64,000 bases of DNA from Pseudomonas multiresinivorans (GTDB lineage Bacteria > Pseudomonadota > Gammaproteobacteria > Pseudomonadales > Pseudomonadaceae). The notes beneath the pieces are model-generated. The model saw only the letters and a list, made by a program, of their open reading frames with translations. It was not told the origin of the DNA and searched no databases. The DNA is taken from NCBI RefSeq assembly GCF_012971725.1, contig NZ_CP048833.1, positions 62,001-126,000 of the forward strand, given 5' to 3'. Each line of letters starts with the position of its first letter. Within the stretch, counting starts at the first letter, position 1. This document shows, one piece after another, positions 16,279 to 24,976 of the stretch. A program made the translations under genes and the position numbers.

Positions 16279-18498
16279 GTGCCCACACCCTCCATCCTGC
16301 GTCTCGCCCTGCCCTCGCCGCTGCGTCGCCTGTTCGATTATCTGCCTCCGCGCGGGGTCGACGTGACGCGCCTGCAGCCGGGCGTACGCCTGCGCGTGCC
16401 GTTCGGCCGGAGGGAGATGGTTGGCGTACTGGTGGAGCAGGTGGAAACCTCCGACGTGCCGGCGGACAAGCTGCGCCCGGCCCTGGCCGTGCTCGATCGC
16501 GAGCCGCCGATGCCGGCGCACCTGCTGGAGCTGTGCCGCTGGACGGCGCAGTACTACCAGCACAGCCTGGGCGACACCTTCTCCTGGGCGCTGCCCAACC
16601 TGCTGCGCCAGGGCGATCCGGCCGAAGCACGCCAGCAGCGCTTCTGGCACGCCGAACCCGGCGCCCGCGAGGAAGACCCGCGCCTGACCCGCGCGCCGCG
16701 CCAGCGCGAGACGTTGAAGATTCTCAAGCAGCACCCCCACGGCGTTGCCCACGACCTGCTCAGCCAGTTGCAGATCAACAAGGACAGCCTCGACCTGCTG
16801 CAGGAAAAAGGCCTGGTCACCCTGGAAGTGCGCGAGCACAGCGTGCTGCCACACCATGGCCCGTGGCTAGCGCAGGCGGAGCTGCCGCTCAATGCCGAAC
16901 AACGCGCTGCCTTCGAGGCGGTTCGCGCCGGATTCGGCAGCTTCCACAGCTTCCTCCTGGCCGGCGTCACCGGCAGCGGCAAGACCGAGGTCTACCTGCA
17001 ACTGATCCGCGAGGCCCTGGAAGCCGGCAAGCAGGCGCTGGTGCTGATCCCCGAGATCAACCTCGGCCCGCAGACGTTGAGCCGCTTCGAACGGCGCTTC
17101 AACGCGCGCATCGCCCTGCTGCACTCGGCGCTGACCGACCGCGAGCGCCTCGACGCCTGGCTGGCGGCCCGCGACGGCGAGGCGGACATCATCATCGGCA
17201 CCCGCTCGGCATTGTTCACCCCGCTGAAGAATCCGGGGCTGATCATCATCGACGAGGAACACGACGCTTCCTATAAACAGCAGGAAGGCCTGCGCTACCA
17301 CGCCCGCGACCTGGCCATGGTGCGCGCGCGGCTGGAGAACGTGCCGATCCTGCTGGGCTCGGCCACACCCGCGCTGGAAAGCCTGCACAACGCCCAAAGC
17401 GGCCGCTACGGCCTGCTACGCCTGACCCAGCGTGCCGGCGGCGCGCACCAGCCGAAGTTCCACCGCCTGGACGTGAAGAGCCTGCCGCTGGATTCCGGCA
17501 TTTCCATGCCGTTGCAGCGCTCGATCAAGGAAACCCTCGCCGCCGGCCAGCAGGTGCTGGTCTACCTGAACCGCCGCGGCTTCGCCCCGACCCTGCTGTG
17601 CCACGACTGCGGCTGGATCAGCCAGTGCCCGCGCTGCGATGCGCGGATGACCGTGCACCAGGGCAGCGGCGAACTGCGCTGCCACCACTGCGACCACCGC
17701 GAGCGGCCGCCGCGCAACTGCCCGAAATGCGGCACCGTGGACCTGCGCCCGGTCGGCGCCGGCACCGAGCGCGCCGAGGAGCGCCTGCGCATCCTCTTCC
17801 CCGACTACCCGGTGCTGCGCATCGACCGCGACAGCACCTCGCGCAAGCACGCCATGCGCGACCTGTTCGCCACCATCAACAAAGGCGAGCCGTGCATCCT
17901 GGTCGGCACGCAGATGCTCGCCAAGGGGCACCACTTCCCGCGGGTCACCCTGGTGGCGATCCTCGACGCCGATGGCGGGCTGTTCTCCGCCGACTTCCGC
18001 GCCAGCGAGCGCATGGCCCAGCAGATCGTCCAGGTCGCCGGCCGCGCCGGGCGCGCCGAGGAGCCGGGCCGCGTGCTGATCCAGACCCATCTGGCCGACC
18101 ACCCGCTGCTGGTGCAGCTCACCGAGCAGGGTTACTTCGCCTTCGCCGAGCAGGCCCTGACCGAGCGCCGCTCCGCCGGACTGCCACCCTTCTCGCACCT
18201 GGCGCTGCTACGCGCCGAGGCGCACAAGCCGGGACAGGCCGAAGGGTTCCTCGACGAGGCCTGCGCCGAGGCCGAGCGCCTGCAGGCCACCCTGGGCCAC
18301 GACGTGGAACTCCTCGGCCCGGTACCGGCGCCCATGGAGCGCCGTGCCGGCCGCTATCGCGCCCAGTTGCTGCTGATGAGTACGGCCCGCGCTCCGCTGC
18401 ACCGTCTTCTCACCCCCTGGCTGTTGACGCTCGAGGGCATGCCCAGTGGGCGCCAGGTGCGCTGGTCGCTGGATGTCGACCCGATCGATCTGTTCTGA
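16279..18498 (+). CDS. priA: Primosomal protein N' (PriA), replication-restart helicase
   Basis: 739 residues from a GTG start, the length known for the P. aeruginosa protein. N-terminal 3'-end-binding domain (ILRLALPSPLRRLFDYL), Walker A GVTGSGKTE near residue 231, Walker B IIIDEEHD, and an eight-cysteine zinc region (CHDC...CPRC...CHHC...CPKC) that binds PriB/SSB and drives unwinding. Helicase motifs V and VI follow (GTQMLAKGHHFP, QVAGRAGRAEE). It reloads DnaB at collapsed forks. Upstream in-frame codons back to 16231 lack a ribosome site. Confidence 0.96.
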   Translation: MPTPSILRLALPSPLRRLFDYLPPRGVDVTRLQPGVRLRVPFGRREMVGVLVEQVETSDVPADKLRPALAVLDREPPMPAHLLELCRWTAQYYQHSLGDTFSWALPNLLRQGDPAEARQQRFWHAEPGAREEDPRLTRAPRQRETLKILKQHPHGVAHDLLSQLQINKDSLDLLQEKGLVTLEVREHSVLPHHGPWLAQAELPLNAEQRAAFEAVRAGFGSFHSFLLAGVTGSGKTEVYLQLIREALEAGKQALVLIPEINLGPQTLSRFERRFNARIALLHSALTDRERLDAWLAARDGEADIIIGTRSALFTPLKNPGLIIIDEEHDASYKQQEGLRYHARDLAMVRARLENVPILLGSATPALESLHNAQSGRYGLLRLTQRAGGAHQPKFHRLDVKSLPLDSGISMPLQRSIKETLAAGQQVLVYLNRRGFAPTLLCHDCGWISQCPRCDARMTVHQGSGELRCHHCDHRERPPRNCPKCGTVDLRPVGAGTERAEERLRILFPDYPVLRIDRDSTSRKHAMRDLFATINKGEPCILVGTQMLAKGHHFPRVTLVAILDADGGLFSADFRASERMAQQIVQVAGRAGRAEEPGRVLIQTHLADHPLLVQLTEQGYFAFAEQALTERRSAGLPPFSHLALLRAEAHKPGQAEGFLDEACAEAERLQATLGHDVELLGPVPAPMERRAGRYRAQLLLMSTARAPLHRLLTPWLLTLEGMPSGRQVRWSLDVDPIDLF

Positions 18499-18703
18499 CG
18501 ACCCTCTTTTATTCCCAAGAACCCGTCCGCCGCGCCGGAACCGTCCTACATTGACTTCCATCAGCCGCGACGGATGGCGCAGCGGCGAGACTGAACTCGG
18601 AGCGCTCCGCGGTTGGCAAGCCATGCCCAGCCACGGATAATGCGCGGTTGTGAGCCCGATAACCGGTCGCGCGCGCCGGATGCACGCGAGCACGGAGAAA
18701 ACC

Positions 18704-20443
18704 ATGAAAGACACGATTCGCCACCTGATCCAGCAAGCCCTTGTCAGCCTCACCGAAGACGGCACCCTGCCGGCCGGCCTGACGCCCGACATCCAGGTGG
18801 AGAACACCAAGGACCGAACCCACGGTGACTTCGCCAGCAACATCGCCATGATGCTGGCCAAGCCCACCGGCATGAAGCCGCGCGACCTGGCCACCAAGCT
18901 GGTCGAGGCGCTGCCGCAGAGCCCGGAAGTAGCCAAGGTCGAGATCGCCGGCCCCGGCTTCCTGAACTTCTTCCAGGACCAGGCCTGGCTCGCCGCCAGC
19001 CTCGACAAGGCCCTGGCCGATGAACGCATCGGTGTGCGCAAGGCCGGCCCCGCGCAGCGCGTGGTGGTGGACCTGTCCTCGCCGAACCTGGCGAAGGAAA
19101 TGCACGTCGGCCACCTGCGCTCGACCATCATCGGCGACGGCGTCAGCCGCGTGCTGGAGTTCCTCGGCGACACGGTAATCCGCCAGAACCACGTGGGCGA
19201 CTGGGGCACCCAGTTCGGCATGCTGCTGGCCTACCTGGAAGAACAACCGGTGGACGCCCAGGCCGAACTGCACGACCTGGAAGTCTTCTACCGCGCCGCC
19301 AAGCAGCGCTTCGACGAGTCGCCCGAGTTCGCCGACCGCGCCCGTGAACTGGTGGTCAAGCTGCAGGCCAAAGACCCCAAGTGCATGGCCCTGTGGACCC
19401 GCTTCAACGACATTTCCCTGTCGCACTGCCAGAAGGTCTACGACCTGCTGGACGTCAAGCTGACAATGGCCGACGTGAAGGGCGAGAGCGCCTATAACGA
19501 CGACCTCGCCCAGGTAGTCGCCGACCTCACCGCCAAGGGCCTGCTGGTCGAGAGCGACGGCGCCCTGTGCGTGTTCCTCGACGAGTTCAAGAACGCCGAA
19601 GGCGAGCCGCTGCCGGTGATCGTGCAGAAGGCCGGCGGCGGCTACCTCTATGCCACCACCGACCTCGCCGCCATGCGCTACCGCCACAAGGTGCTGCACG
19701 CCGACCGCGTGCTGTACTTCGTCGACCAGCGCCAGGCCCTGCACTTCCAGCAGGTGTTCGAAGTGGCCCGCCGCGCCGGCTTCGTCCCGGCCAGCATGGA
19801 CCTGGAGCACATGGGCTTCGGCACCATGAATGGCGCTGACGGCAAGCCGTTCAAGACCCGCGACGGCGGCACCGTGAAGCTGATCGACCTGCTGATCGAA
19901 GCCGAGGAGCGCGCCTACACCCTGGTGAAGGCCAAGAACCCCGACTTCAGCGAGCAGGACCTGCGCCAGATCGCCCACGCCGTTGGCATCGGCGCGGTGA
20001 AATACGCCGACCTGTCCAAGCACCGCACCAGCGACTACAGCTTCAACTTCGACCTGATGCTGAGCTTCGAAGGCAACACCGCGCCGTACCTGCTGTATGC
20101 GTACACCCGCGTGGCGAGCATCTTCCGCAAGCTGGGCAAGGGTTATGACGAAGTGGGCGGCAAGATCGTCCTGCAGCAACCGCAGGAAATCGCCCTGGCC
20201 GCACAGCTGGCGCAGTTCACCGACCTGCTCAACAACGTGGCGATCAAGGGTGTGCCGCACATTCTCTGCGCCTACCTGTACGAACTGGCCGGCCTGTTCT
20301 CCAGCTTCTACGAGCACTGCCCGATCCTCACCGCCGAAGACCCGGCGCAACAGGAAAGCCGCCTGCGCCTTGCCGCGCTGACCGGCCGCACCCTCAAGCA
20401 GGGCCTGGAGTTGCTGGGCCTGGAAACCCTGGAGCGCATGTAA
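18704..20443 (+). CDS. argS: Arginyl-tRNA synthetase
   Basis: 579 residues, class I. N-terminal Add1 domain, then the HIGH motif as HVGH in LAKEMHVGHLRST. The KMSKS loop is replaced by FKTRDGG, usual for E. coli-type ArgRS, and the C-terminal DALR anticodon domain follows (AYTRVASIFRKL to TLERM). Start ATG set at GAGAAAACCATGAAAG. The SPOR gene follows 6 bp after the stop, so the two are probably cotranscribed. Confidence 0.97.
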   Translation: MKDTIRHLIQQALVSLTEDGTLPAGLTPDIQVENTKDRTHGDFASNIAMMLAKPTGMKPRDLATKLVEALPQSPEVAKVEIAGPGFLNFFQDQAWLAASLDKALADERIGVRKAGPAQRVVVDLSSPNLAKEMHVGHLRSTIIGDGVSRVLEFLGDTVIRQNHVGDWGTQFGMLLAYLEEQPVDAQAELHDLEVFYRAAKQRFDESPEFADRARELVVKLQAKDPKCMALWTRFNDISLSHCQKVYDLLDVKLTMADVKGESAYNDDLAQVVADLTAKGLLVESDGALCVFLDEFKNAEGEPLPVIVQKAGGGYLYATTDLAAMRYRHKVLHADRVLYFVDQRQALHFQQVFEVARRAGFVPASMDLEHMGFGTMNGADGKPFKTRDGGTVKLIDLLIEAEERAYTLVKAKNPDFSEQDLRQIAHAVGIGAVKYADLSKHRTSDYSFNFDLMLSFEGNTAPYLLYAYTRVASIFRKLGKGYDEVGGKIVLQQPQEIALAAQLAQFTDLLNNVAIKGVPHILCAYLYELAGLFSSFYEHCPILTAEDPAQQESRLRLAALTGRTLKQGLELLGLETLERM

Positions 20444-20449
20444 GCACCC

Positions 20450-21262
20450 ATGGCGAAGAAGAAACCCGCTCCCAAGCGCGGCGCCAGCCGCTACCAGGCC
20501 CCGGCCAAGAAGAGTTCGGTCCCCGGCTGGGTATGGCTGGTGGCCGGCCTGGCCATCGGCGGCTTCATCATGTTCCTGATGAAGCTGGAGCCGGGTCGCA
20601 ACGACGTCAAACGCGAAAAGGCGGAGGCGCCCAAGGCCGTGGTCGGCTCCAACAAGCCCTCCGGCACCGTGCAGCCGCAACAGCCGGCCGCGCCGACCGG
20701 GGTGAAGCCCAAGTACGACTTCTACACCCTGCTGCCGGGCTCGGAAGTCGCGGTACCGCCGGAGGCCGTGCCGCCGCCGGCCAAGCCGACTCCGCCGCCG
20801 ACCGTGGTCGCCACCAAGGAAGAAGCCGAGAAGATCGACACCCAGCGCGCCCTGACCGCCCTGAGCGGCCAGACTCCGCCACCGCCCGCAGTGGTCAAGC
20901 CGGCAACGCCCGCCACGCCGCCAGCGACCCAGGTCGCCAGCGCGCAGAAGCAGGCGCTGCCGCAGGCTCCGGCCAGCGATACCACGCCAGCCAAGCCGAC
21001 ACCGCCGCCGGCCGTAGCGGCCACGCAGTACTACCTGCAAGCCGGCTCGTTCCGTAAGCAGACCGACGCCGACCACCTGCGTGCGCAGATCATCATGATG
21101 GGCCAGAACGCCCGCGTGGAGTCCGGCACGGTGCGCGACGAAACCTGGTACCGCGTCATGGTCGGCCCCTACGGCGACCGCGCCAAGGCCTCCGCCGCGC
21201 AGAAGCAACTGGCCGGCAACGGCTTCAGCAACCTGCTGTTACAGCAGCGCCAGACCCGCTGA
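20450..21262 (+). CDS. SPOR-domain membrane protein (FtsN-like)
   Basis: 270 residues. Short basic cytoplasmic tail (MAKKKPAPKRGASRY), one transmembrane helix (about 25-43, WVWLVAGLAIGGFIMFLM), a long Pro/Ala linker, and a C-terminal SPOR domain (about 193-268, YYLQAGSFRKQTDADHLRAQ, then WYRVMVGPYGDRAKA). SPOR domains bind denuded septal peptidoglycan, so a role in division or envelope remodelling is likely. The layout is that of FtsN, but the conserved FtsN essential segment cannot be recognised with certainty. Confidence 0.85.
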   Translation: MAKKKPAPKRGASRYQAPAKKSSVPGWVWLVAGLAIGGFIMFLMKLEPGRNDVKREKAEAPKAVVGSNKPSGTVQPQQPAAPTGVKPKYDFYTLLPGSEVAVPPEAVPPPAKPTPPPTVVATKEEAEKIDTQRALTALSGQTPPPPAVVKPATPATPPATQVASAQKQALPQAPASDTTPAKPTPPPAVAATQYYLQAGSFRKQTDADHLRAQIIMMGQNARVESGTVRDETWYRVMVGPYGDRAKASAAQKQLAGNGFSNLLLQQRQTR

Positions 21263-21321
21263 TTCCAAGGCCCGCACCGACGAGTGGCGCGAGAAATGCG
21301 CACTGCTCGTCCGGTGCAGGA

Positions 21322-21350
21322 CTTGAACCCCGCCTTCCTAGTCCCCATCT
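21322..21350 (+). promoter_or_regulatory. Sigma32 (RpoH)-type heat-shock promoter for hslVU
   Basis: CTTGAA at 21322-21327 and CCCCATCT at 21343-21350 are separated by 15 bp, matching the RpoH consensus (CTTGAAA, 13-15 bp, CCCCATNT). It sits 47 bp upstream of the hslV start. hslVU is a classic heat-shock operon. Confidence 0.8.
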
Positions 21351-21396
21351 GACTCTGCATTCGGGCACATCGCCCCGCTAGTGTGGAGTAAGACCC

Positions 21397-21933
21397 TTGA
21401 CCACCATCGTATCTGTCCGCCGTAACGGCAAAGTCGTCATGGGCGGCGACGGCCAGGTTTCCCTGGGCAACACCGTGATGAAAGGCAACGCGAAGAAAGT
21501 CCGCCGCCTGTACCACGGTGAAGTACTGGCCGGCTTCGCCGGCGCCACCGCCGATGCCTTCACCCTCTTCGAACGCTTCGAGCAGCAGCTGGAAAAACAC
21601 CAGGGCCACCTGGTGCGCGCTGCCGTCGAGCTGGCCAAGGACTGGCGTACCGACCGTTCCCTGAGCCGCCTGGAGGCCATGCTGGCCGTGGCCAACAAGG
21701 ACGCCTCCCTGATCATCACCGGCAACGGCGACGTGGTCGAACCCGAGCATGGCCTGATCGCCATGGGCTCCGGTGGCGGCTTCGCCCAGGCGGCCGCCAT
21801 GGCGCTTCTGCAGAAAGCCAACGACGAGATGAGCGCCCGCGAAATCGCCGAGACCGCGCTGAACATCGCCGGCTCCATCTGCGTGTTCACCAACCAGAAC
21901 CTGACCATCGAGGAGCTCGACAGCGCCCTCTGA
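21397..21933 (+). CDS. hslV: HslV, ATP-dependent protease peptidase subunit
   Basis: 178 residues. TTG start with GGAG eight bases upstream; the second codon is Thr, giving the N-terminal nucleophile Thr-Thr-Ile-Val after Met removal, as required for this proteasome-like peptidase. Blocks VRRNGKVVMGGDGQVSLGN and GNGDVVEPEHGLIAMGSGG are diagnostic. It forms a double hexamer capped by HslU. hslU follows 29 bp later, and a sigma32 promoter precedes. Confidence 0.97.
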   Translation: MTTIVSVRRNGKVVMGGDGQVSLGNTVMKGNAKKVRRLYHGEVLAGFAGATADAFTLFERFEQQLEKHQGHLVRAAVELAKDWRTDRSLSRLEAMLAVANKDASLIITGNGDVVEPEHGLIAMGSGGGFAQAAAMALLQKANDEMSAREIAETALNIAGSICVFTNQNLTIEELDSAL

Positions 21934-21962
21934 GGCGTTGTCGTTCCGGAGTAACCCGTCAA

Positions 21963-23303
21963 ATGTCCATGACTCCCCGCGAGATCGTCCACGAACTCAA
22001 CCGCCACATCATCGGCCAGGACGACGCCAAGCGCGCCGTCGCCATCGCCCTGCGCAACCGCTGGCGGCGCATGCAGCTGCCGACCGAACTGCGCGCCGAA
22101 GTGACGCCGAAGAACATCCTGATGATCGGCCCGACCGGCGTCGGCAAGACCGAGATCGCCCGTCGTCTGGCCAAGCTGGCCAACGCGCCGTTCATCAAGG
22201 TGGAGGCGACCAAGTTCACCGAGGTCGGCTACGTCGGCCGTGACGTCGAGTCGATCATCCGCGACCTCGCCGATGCCGCGATCAAGATGCTCCGCGAGCA
22301 GGAAGTGCAGAAGGTCAAGTACCGCGCCGAAGACGCCGCCGAAGAGCGCATCCTCGACGCCCTGCTGCCGCCGGCGCGTACCGCCGGTTTCGGCGACGAG
22401 CCCGCACGCGAGGATTCCAACACCCGCCAGCTGTTCCGCAAGCGCCTGCGCGAAGGCCAGCTGGACGACAAGGAAATCGACATCGAGGTCGCCGATATTC
22501 CTTCGGGCGTGGAAATCATGGCCCCGCCCGGCATGGAAGAGATGACCAACCAGCTGCAGAGCCTGTTCTCCAACATGGGCAAGGGCAAGCGCAAGAGCCG
22601 CAAGCTGAAGGTCGCCGAGGCGATGAAGCTGATCCGCGACGAGGAAGCGCAGCGCCTGGTCAATGAAGAAGACCTCAAGGCCCGCGCCCTGGAAGCAGTG
22701 GAGCAGAACGGCATCGTCTTCATCGACGAGATCGACAAGATCGCCAAGCGCGGCAACGTCGGCGGCGCCGATGTCTCCCGCGAGGGTGTACAGCGCGACC
22801 TGCTGCCGCTGATCGAAGGCTGCACCGTGAACACCAAGCTGGGCATGGTGAAGACCGACCACATCCTGTTCATCGCCTCGGGCGCGTTCCACCTCTCCAA
22901 GCCCAGCGACCTGGTACCTGAACTGCAAGGCCGCCTGCCGATCCGCGTCGAACTGAAGGCCCTGAGCCCGAGCGACTTCGAGCGCATCCTCAGCGAGCCG
23001 CACGCGTCGCTGACCGAGCAGTACACCGCGCTGCTGAAGACCGAAGGCCTGGACATCGAGTTCGCCGCCGACGGCATCAAGCGCCTCGCGGAAATCGCCT
23101 TCCAGGTCAACGAGAAGACCGAGAACATCGGTGCGCGCCGCCTGCACACCCTGCTCGAACGTCTGCTCGAGGAGGTGTCGTTCGATGCCGCAGACCTGGC
23201 CAGCGAGCACAGCGACAAGGCCATCGTGATCGACGCGGCCTACGTCAACGGCCACCTGGGCGAACTGGCCCAGGACGAAGACCTGTCGCGTTACATCCTG
23301 TAA
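21963..23303 (+). CDS. hslU: HslU, ATPase subunit of the HslVU protease
   Basis: 446 residues, AAA+ unfoldase. ATG with GGAG upstream. Walker A GPTGVGKTE near residue 58, the I-domain insert (about 110-240), Walker B GIVFIDEIDKIA, sensor regions, and the C-terminal DEDLSRYIL tail that docks into HslV pockets to activate it. Second gene of the heat-shock operon; a strong terminator follows 20 bp after the stop. Confidence 0.97.
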   Translation: MSMTPREIVHELNRHIIGQDDAKRAVAIALRNRWRRMQLPTELRAEVTPKNILMIGPTGVGKTEIARRLAKLANAPFIKVEATKFTEVGYVGRDVESIIRDLADAAIKMLREQEVQKVKYRAEDAAEERILDALLPPARTAGFGDEPAREDSNTRQLFRKRLREGQLDDKEIDIEVADIPSGVEIMAPPGMEEMTNQLQSLFSNMGKGKRKSRKLKVAEAMKLIRDEEAQRLVNEEDLKARALEAVEQNGIVFIDEIDKIAKRGNVGGADVSREGVQRDLLPLIEGCTVNTKLGMVKTDHILFIASGAFHLSKPSDLVPELQGRLPIRVELKALSPSDFERILSEPHASLTEQYTALLKTEGLDIEFAADGIKRLAEIAFQVNEKTENIGARRLHTLLERLLEEVSFDAADLASEHSDKAIVIDAAYVNGHLGELAQDEDLSRYIL

Positions 23304-23322
23304 GCGGATCGACGCCACAGTG

Positions 23323-23355
23323 ACGGGGCGCCTCAGGGCGCCCCGTTCCTTTTTG
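23323..23355 (+). terminator. Rho-independent terminator of hslVU
   Basis: ACGGGGCGCC (23323-23332) pairs with GGCGCCCCGT (23337-23346) across TCAG, followed by TCCTTTTT. Confidence 0.92.
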
Positions 23356-23396
23356 CGCGGCGCTACAATGCCGCCATGACCGTTCAGGAGTCCCCC

Positions 23397-23768
23397 ATGC
23401 GCATCCCTTCCGCCATCAAGCTGCACAAGGCCTCCAAGAAGCTTTCGCTGACCTACGGGGAGCAGTCCTACGACCTTTCCGCGGAGTTCCTGCGCGTGCA
23501 TTCCCCTTCGGCGGAAGTCCAGGGCCACGGCAACCCGGTGCTGCAGGTGGGCAAGCTGAATGTCGGCCTGAGCAACCTGGAGCCGGCCGGGCAGTACGCA
23601 CTCAAGCTGACCTTCGATGACGGCCACGACAGCGGCCTGTTCACCTGGGATTACCTGTACGAGTTATGCGTGCGCCACGACGAGATGTGGGCCGACTACC
23701 TGGCGCAACTGGAAAAGGCCGGCAAGTCGCGTGACCCGTCGGAGTCCGTGGTCAAGCTGATGCTGTAA
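23397..23768 (+). CDS. DUF971 (GBBH-like N-terminal domain) protein
   Basis: 123 residues. Start set at the ATG preceded by CAGGAGTCCCCC; an upstream ATG at 23376 has no ribosome site. The protein is one DUF971 domain, the same fold as the N-terminal domain of gamma-butyrobetaine hydroxylase, with EFLRVHSPSAEVQGHG and LTFDDGHDSGLFTWDYLYEL. Function unknown; members without a catalytic partner are linked to metal or Fe-S metabolism in other species. Conserved position between hslU and phaC1 in Pseudomonas. Confidence 0.87.
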   Translation: MRIPSAIKLHKASKKLSLTYGEQSYDLSAEFLRVHSPSAEVQGHGNPVLQVGKLNVGLSNLEPAGQYALKLTFDDGHDSGLFTWDYLYELCVRHDEMWADYLAQLEKAGKSRDPSESVVKLML

Positions 23769-23813
23769 AGCTTCCGCCATCGCACATTGTTGCCTGCAGG
23801 ACCGAGGGGGACG

Positions 23814-23819
23814 CCTAGT
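23814..23819 (+). repeat. Left target-site duplication CCTAGT
   Basis: CCTAGT immediately precedes the left IS end (TGTGATTT) and recurs directly after the right end at 24839-24844. Confidence 0.82.
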
Positions 23820-24838
23820 TGTGATTTCTCGGTAGGTTGTTCATCCGGGGCTTACCCGGAAAACTGGAAGTGCGACCAACCAATCCTTCCAGGAGCCCCG
23901 AATGAACCTGCATAAACATGCCCGTCTTACACCGCGCGGTCGAGCCCTTTTAGTCCAGCGCATGCTTCAGGGGTTACGTGCTGAAGAGGCAGCGCAGGCG
24001 GCCGGTGTCAGCGTACGTACGGCCTACAAATGGCTTCGGCGTTACCGCGAAGAGGGAGAGGCCGGCATGATGGATCGCACTTCGCGCCCTCACGCCTGCC
24101 CCCATGCCACACCCGAGTCCCGGCTCGAAAGGCTGATTGAGCGGCGCAGCGCCCGTCAAACCTATCGGCAAATTGCCAACGAGTTAGGGCTGGCAGTCAG
24201 TACCATCGCTCGCCACCTCAAACGACTCGGACTCAATCGGCTCCCCGAGTTGGAGCCCGCTCCGCCGATCAGGCGTTATCAGTACGCTCAACCAGGTGAT
24301 CTACTGCATCTGGATATCAAGAAGCTCGCACGCTTTTGGAGACCGGGACATCGAGTTACGGGAACCCGGCTGATGGGCTCTGACGGAGCGGGCTGGGAGT
24401 TTGTCCATGTCGCCATCGACGATGCCTCGCGCATCGCCTTCTCCAGCCTGCATGCTGATGAACGAGGTGGAAGTGCCTGTCGCGCTCTGCTCCAGGCTTT
24501 GCGCTACTACCGCTCGCTGAAGATTCGATTTACTCGGGTCATGACTGACAACGGTGCCTGCTACCGATCAGGTCTATTCCGCCGCCTATGCCGGCGTCTG
24601 GGCTTACGACATATCCGCACCAGACCCTACACCCCACGTACCAATGGCAAAGCTGAGCGCTTCATTCAAACCAGCTTGCGGGAGTGGGCCTACGCCCGTA
24701 GCTACGAGAGCTCTGAGCAGCGCGCCCAGCATCTGGCCCTCTGGCTACACCAATACAACTGGCACAGGCCTCACTCCAGTCTGCATTACTGCCCACCCAT
24801 CAGCCGCATTCCACTGAACAACCTACTGGGTTTACACA
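23820..24838 (+). mobile_element. IS481-family insertion sequence
   Basis: 1019 bp, bounded by imperfect inverted repeats that start TGTG and share GTAGGTTGTTCA (left 23831-23842; right end, read inward, the same motif after TGTGTAAACCCA). Flanked by 6-bp direct repeats CCTAGT. One gene, a DDE transposase. The element interrupts a REP doublet whose intact counterpart is at 10331-10426. GC content looks lower than that of the neighbours, and the codon use is more relaxed, consistent with a recent arrival. Confidence 0.88.
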
Positions 24839-24843
24839 CCTAG
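23902..24843 (+). CDS. IS481-family transposase
   Basis: 313 residues. Helix-turn-helix region (about 15-55, EEAAQAAGVSVRTAYKWLRR), a second HTH (QIANELGLAVSTIARHLKRL), then an rve/DDE integrase core: LLHLDIKKL (first Asp), VMTDNGACY (second Asp) and TNGKAERFIQ (Glu). ATG follows AGGAGCCCCGA. The last sense codons run across the right IS end: ACC-TAG uses bases of the target duplication, so the stop codon is supplied by the host site. Appears intact, so the element may be active. Confidence 0.92.
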   Translation: MNLHKHARLTPRGRALLVQRMLQGLRAEEAAQAAGVSVRTAYKWLRRYREEGEAGMMDRTSRPHACPHATPESRLERLIERRSARQTYRQIANELGLAVSTIARHLKRLGLNRLPELEPAPPIRRYQYAQPGDLLHLDIKKLARFWRPGHRVTGTRLMGSDGAGWEFVHVAIDDASRIAFSSLHADERGGSACRALLQALRYYRSLKIRFTRVMTDNGACYRSGLFRRLCRRLGLRHIRTRPYTPRTNGKAERFIQTSLREWAYARSYESSEQRAQHLALWLHQYNWHRPHSSLHYCPPISRIPLNNLLGLHT

Positions 24844-24901
24844 TCCTTGCTCGCGAATAGCCCCGCAGCGGAATCGGTTCGCGAGCAAGCTCGCTCCTAC
24901 A
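24839..24901. repeat. Right target duplication and the remainder of the interrupted REP doublet
   Basis: Starts with the CCTAGT duplication (24839-24844), then CTTGCTCGCGAA, a spacer, and TTCGCGAGCAAGCTCGCTCC followed by TACA. Joined to TGCAGGACCGAGGGGGACGC at 23795-23814 it rebuilds the repeat seen at 10331-10426. Confidence 0.85.
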
Positions 24902-24959
24902 GGTCGTTCGCCCCGCTCCCGCTCCATTCCTCGCACCAACCTTCGTCGGGCAATCGCCC

Positions 24960-24976
24960 AGGGCACGCCATTTGCA
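24960..24976 (+). promoter_or_regulatory. Sigma54 (-24/-12) promoter upstream of phaC1
   Basis: GGGCACG-CCAT-TTGCA keeps the GG (24962-24963) and GC (24974-24975) dinucleotides exactly 10 bp apart, close to the RpoN consensus TGGCACG-N4-TTGCW. It lies about 340 bp upstream of the phaC1 start. A sigma54 site has been described upstream of phaC1 in P. aeruginosa (from memory). Confidence 0.7.

Noticed and set aside
18509..21208. 899-codon minus-strand frame opposite argS and the SPOR gene
   Set aside because: argS is unmistakable on the plus strand; the frame is low-complexity Gly/Val/Gln-rich, a typical shadow of high-GC coding sequence.
23376..23396. Upstream ATG for the DUF971 gene
   Set aside because: No ribosome site before it, whereas the ATG at 23397 has AGGAG at ideal spacing.
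21378..23627. 749-codon minus-strand frame opposite hslVU
   Set aside because: Shadow of hslV/hslU; no homology or ribosome site.
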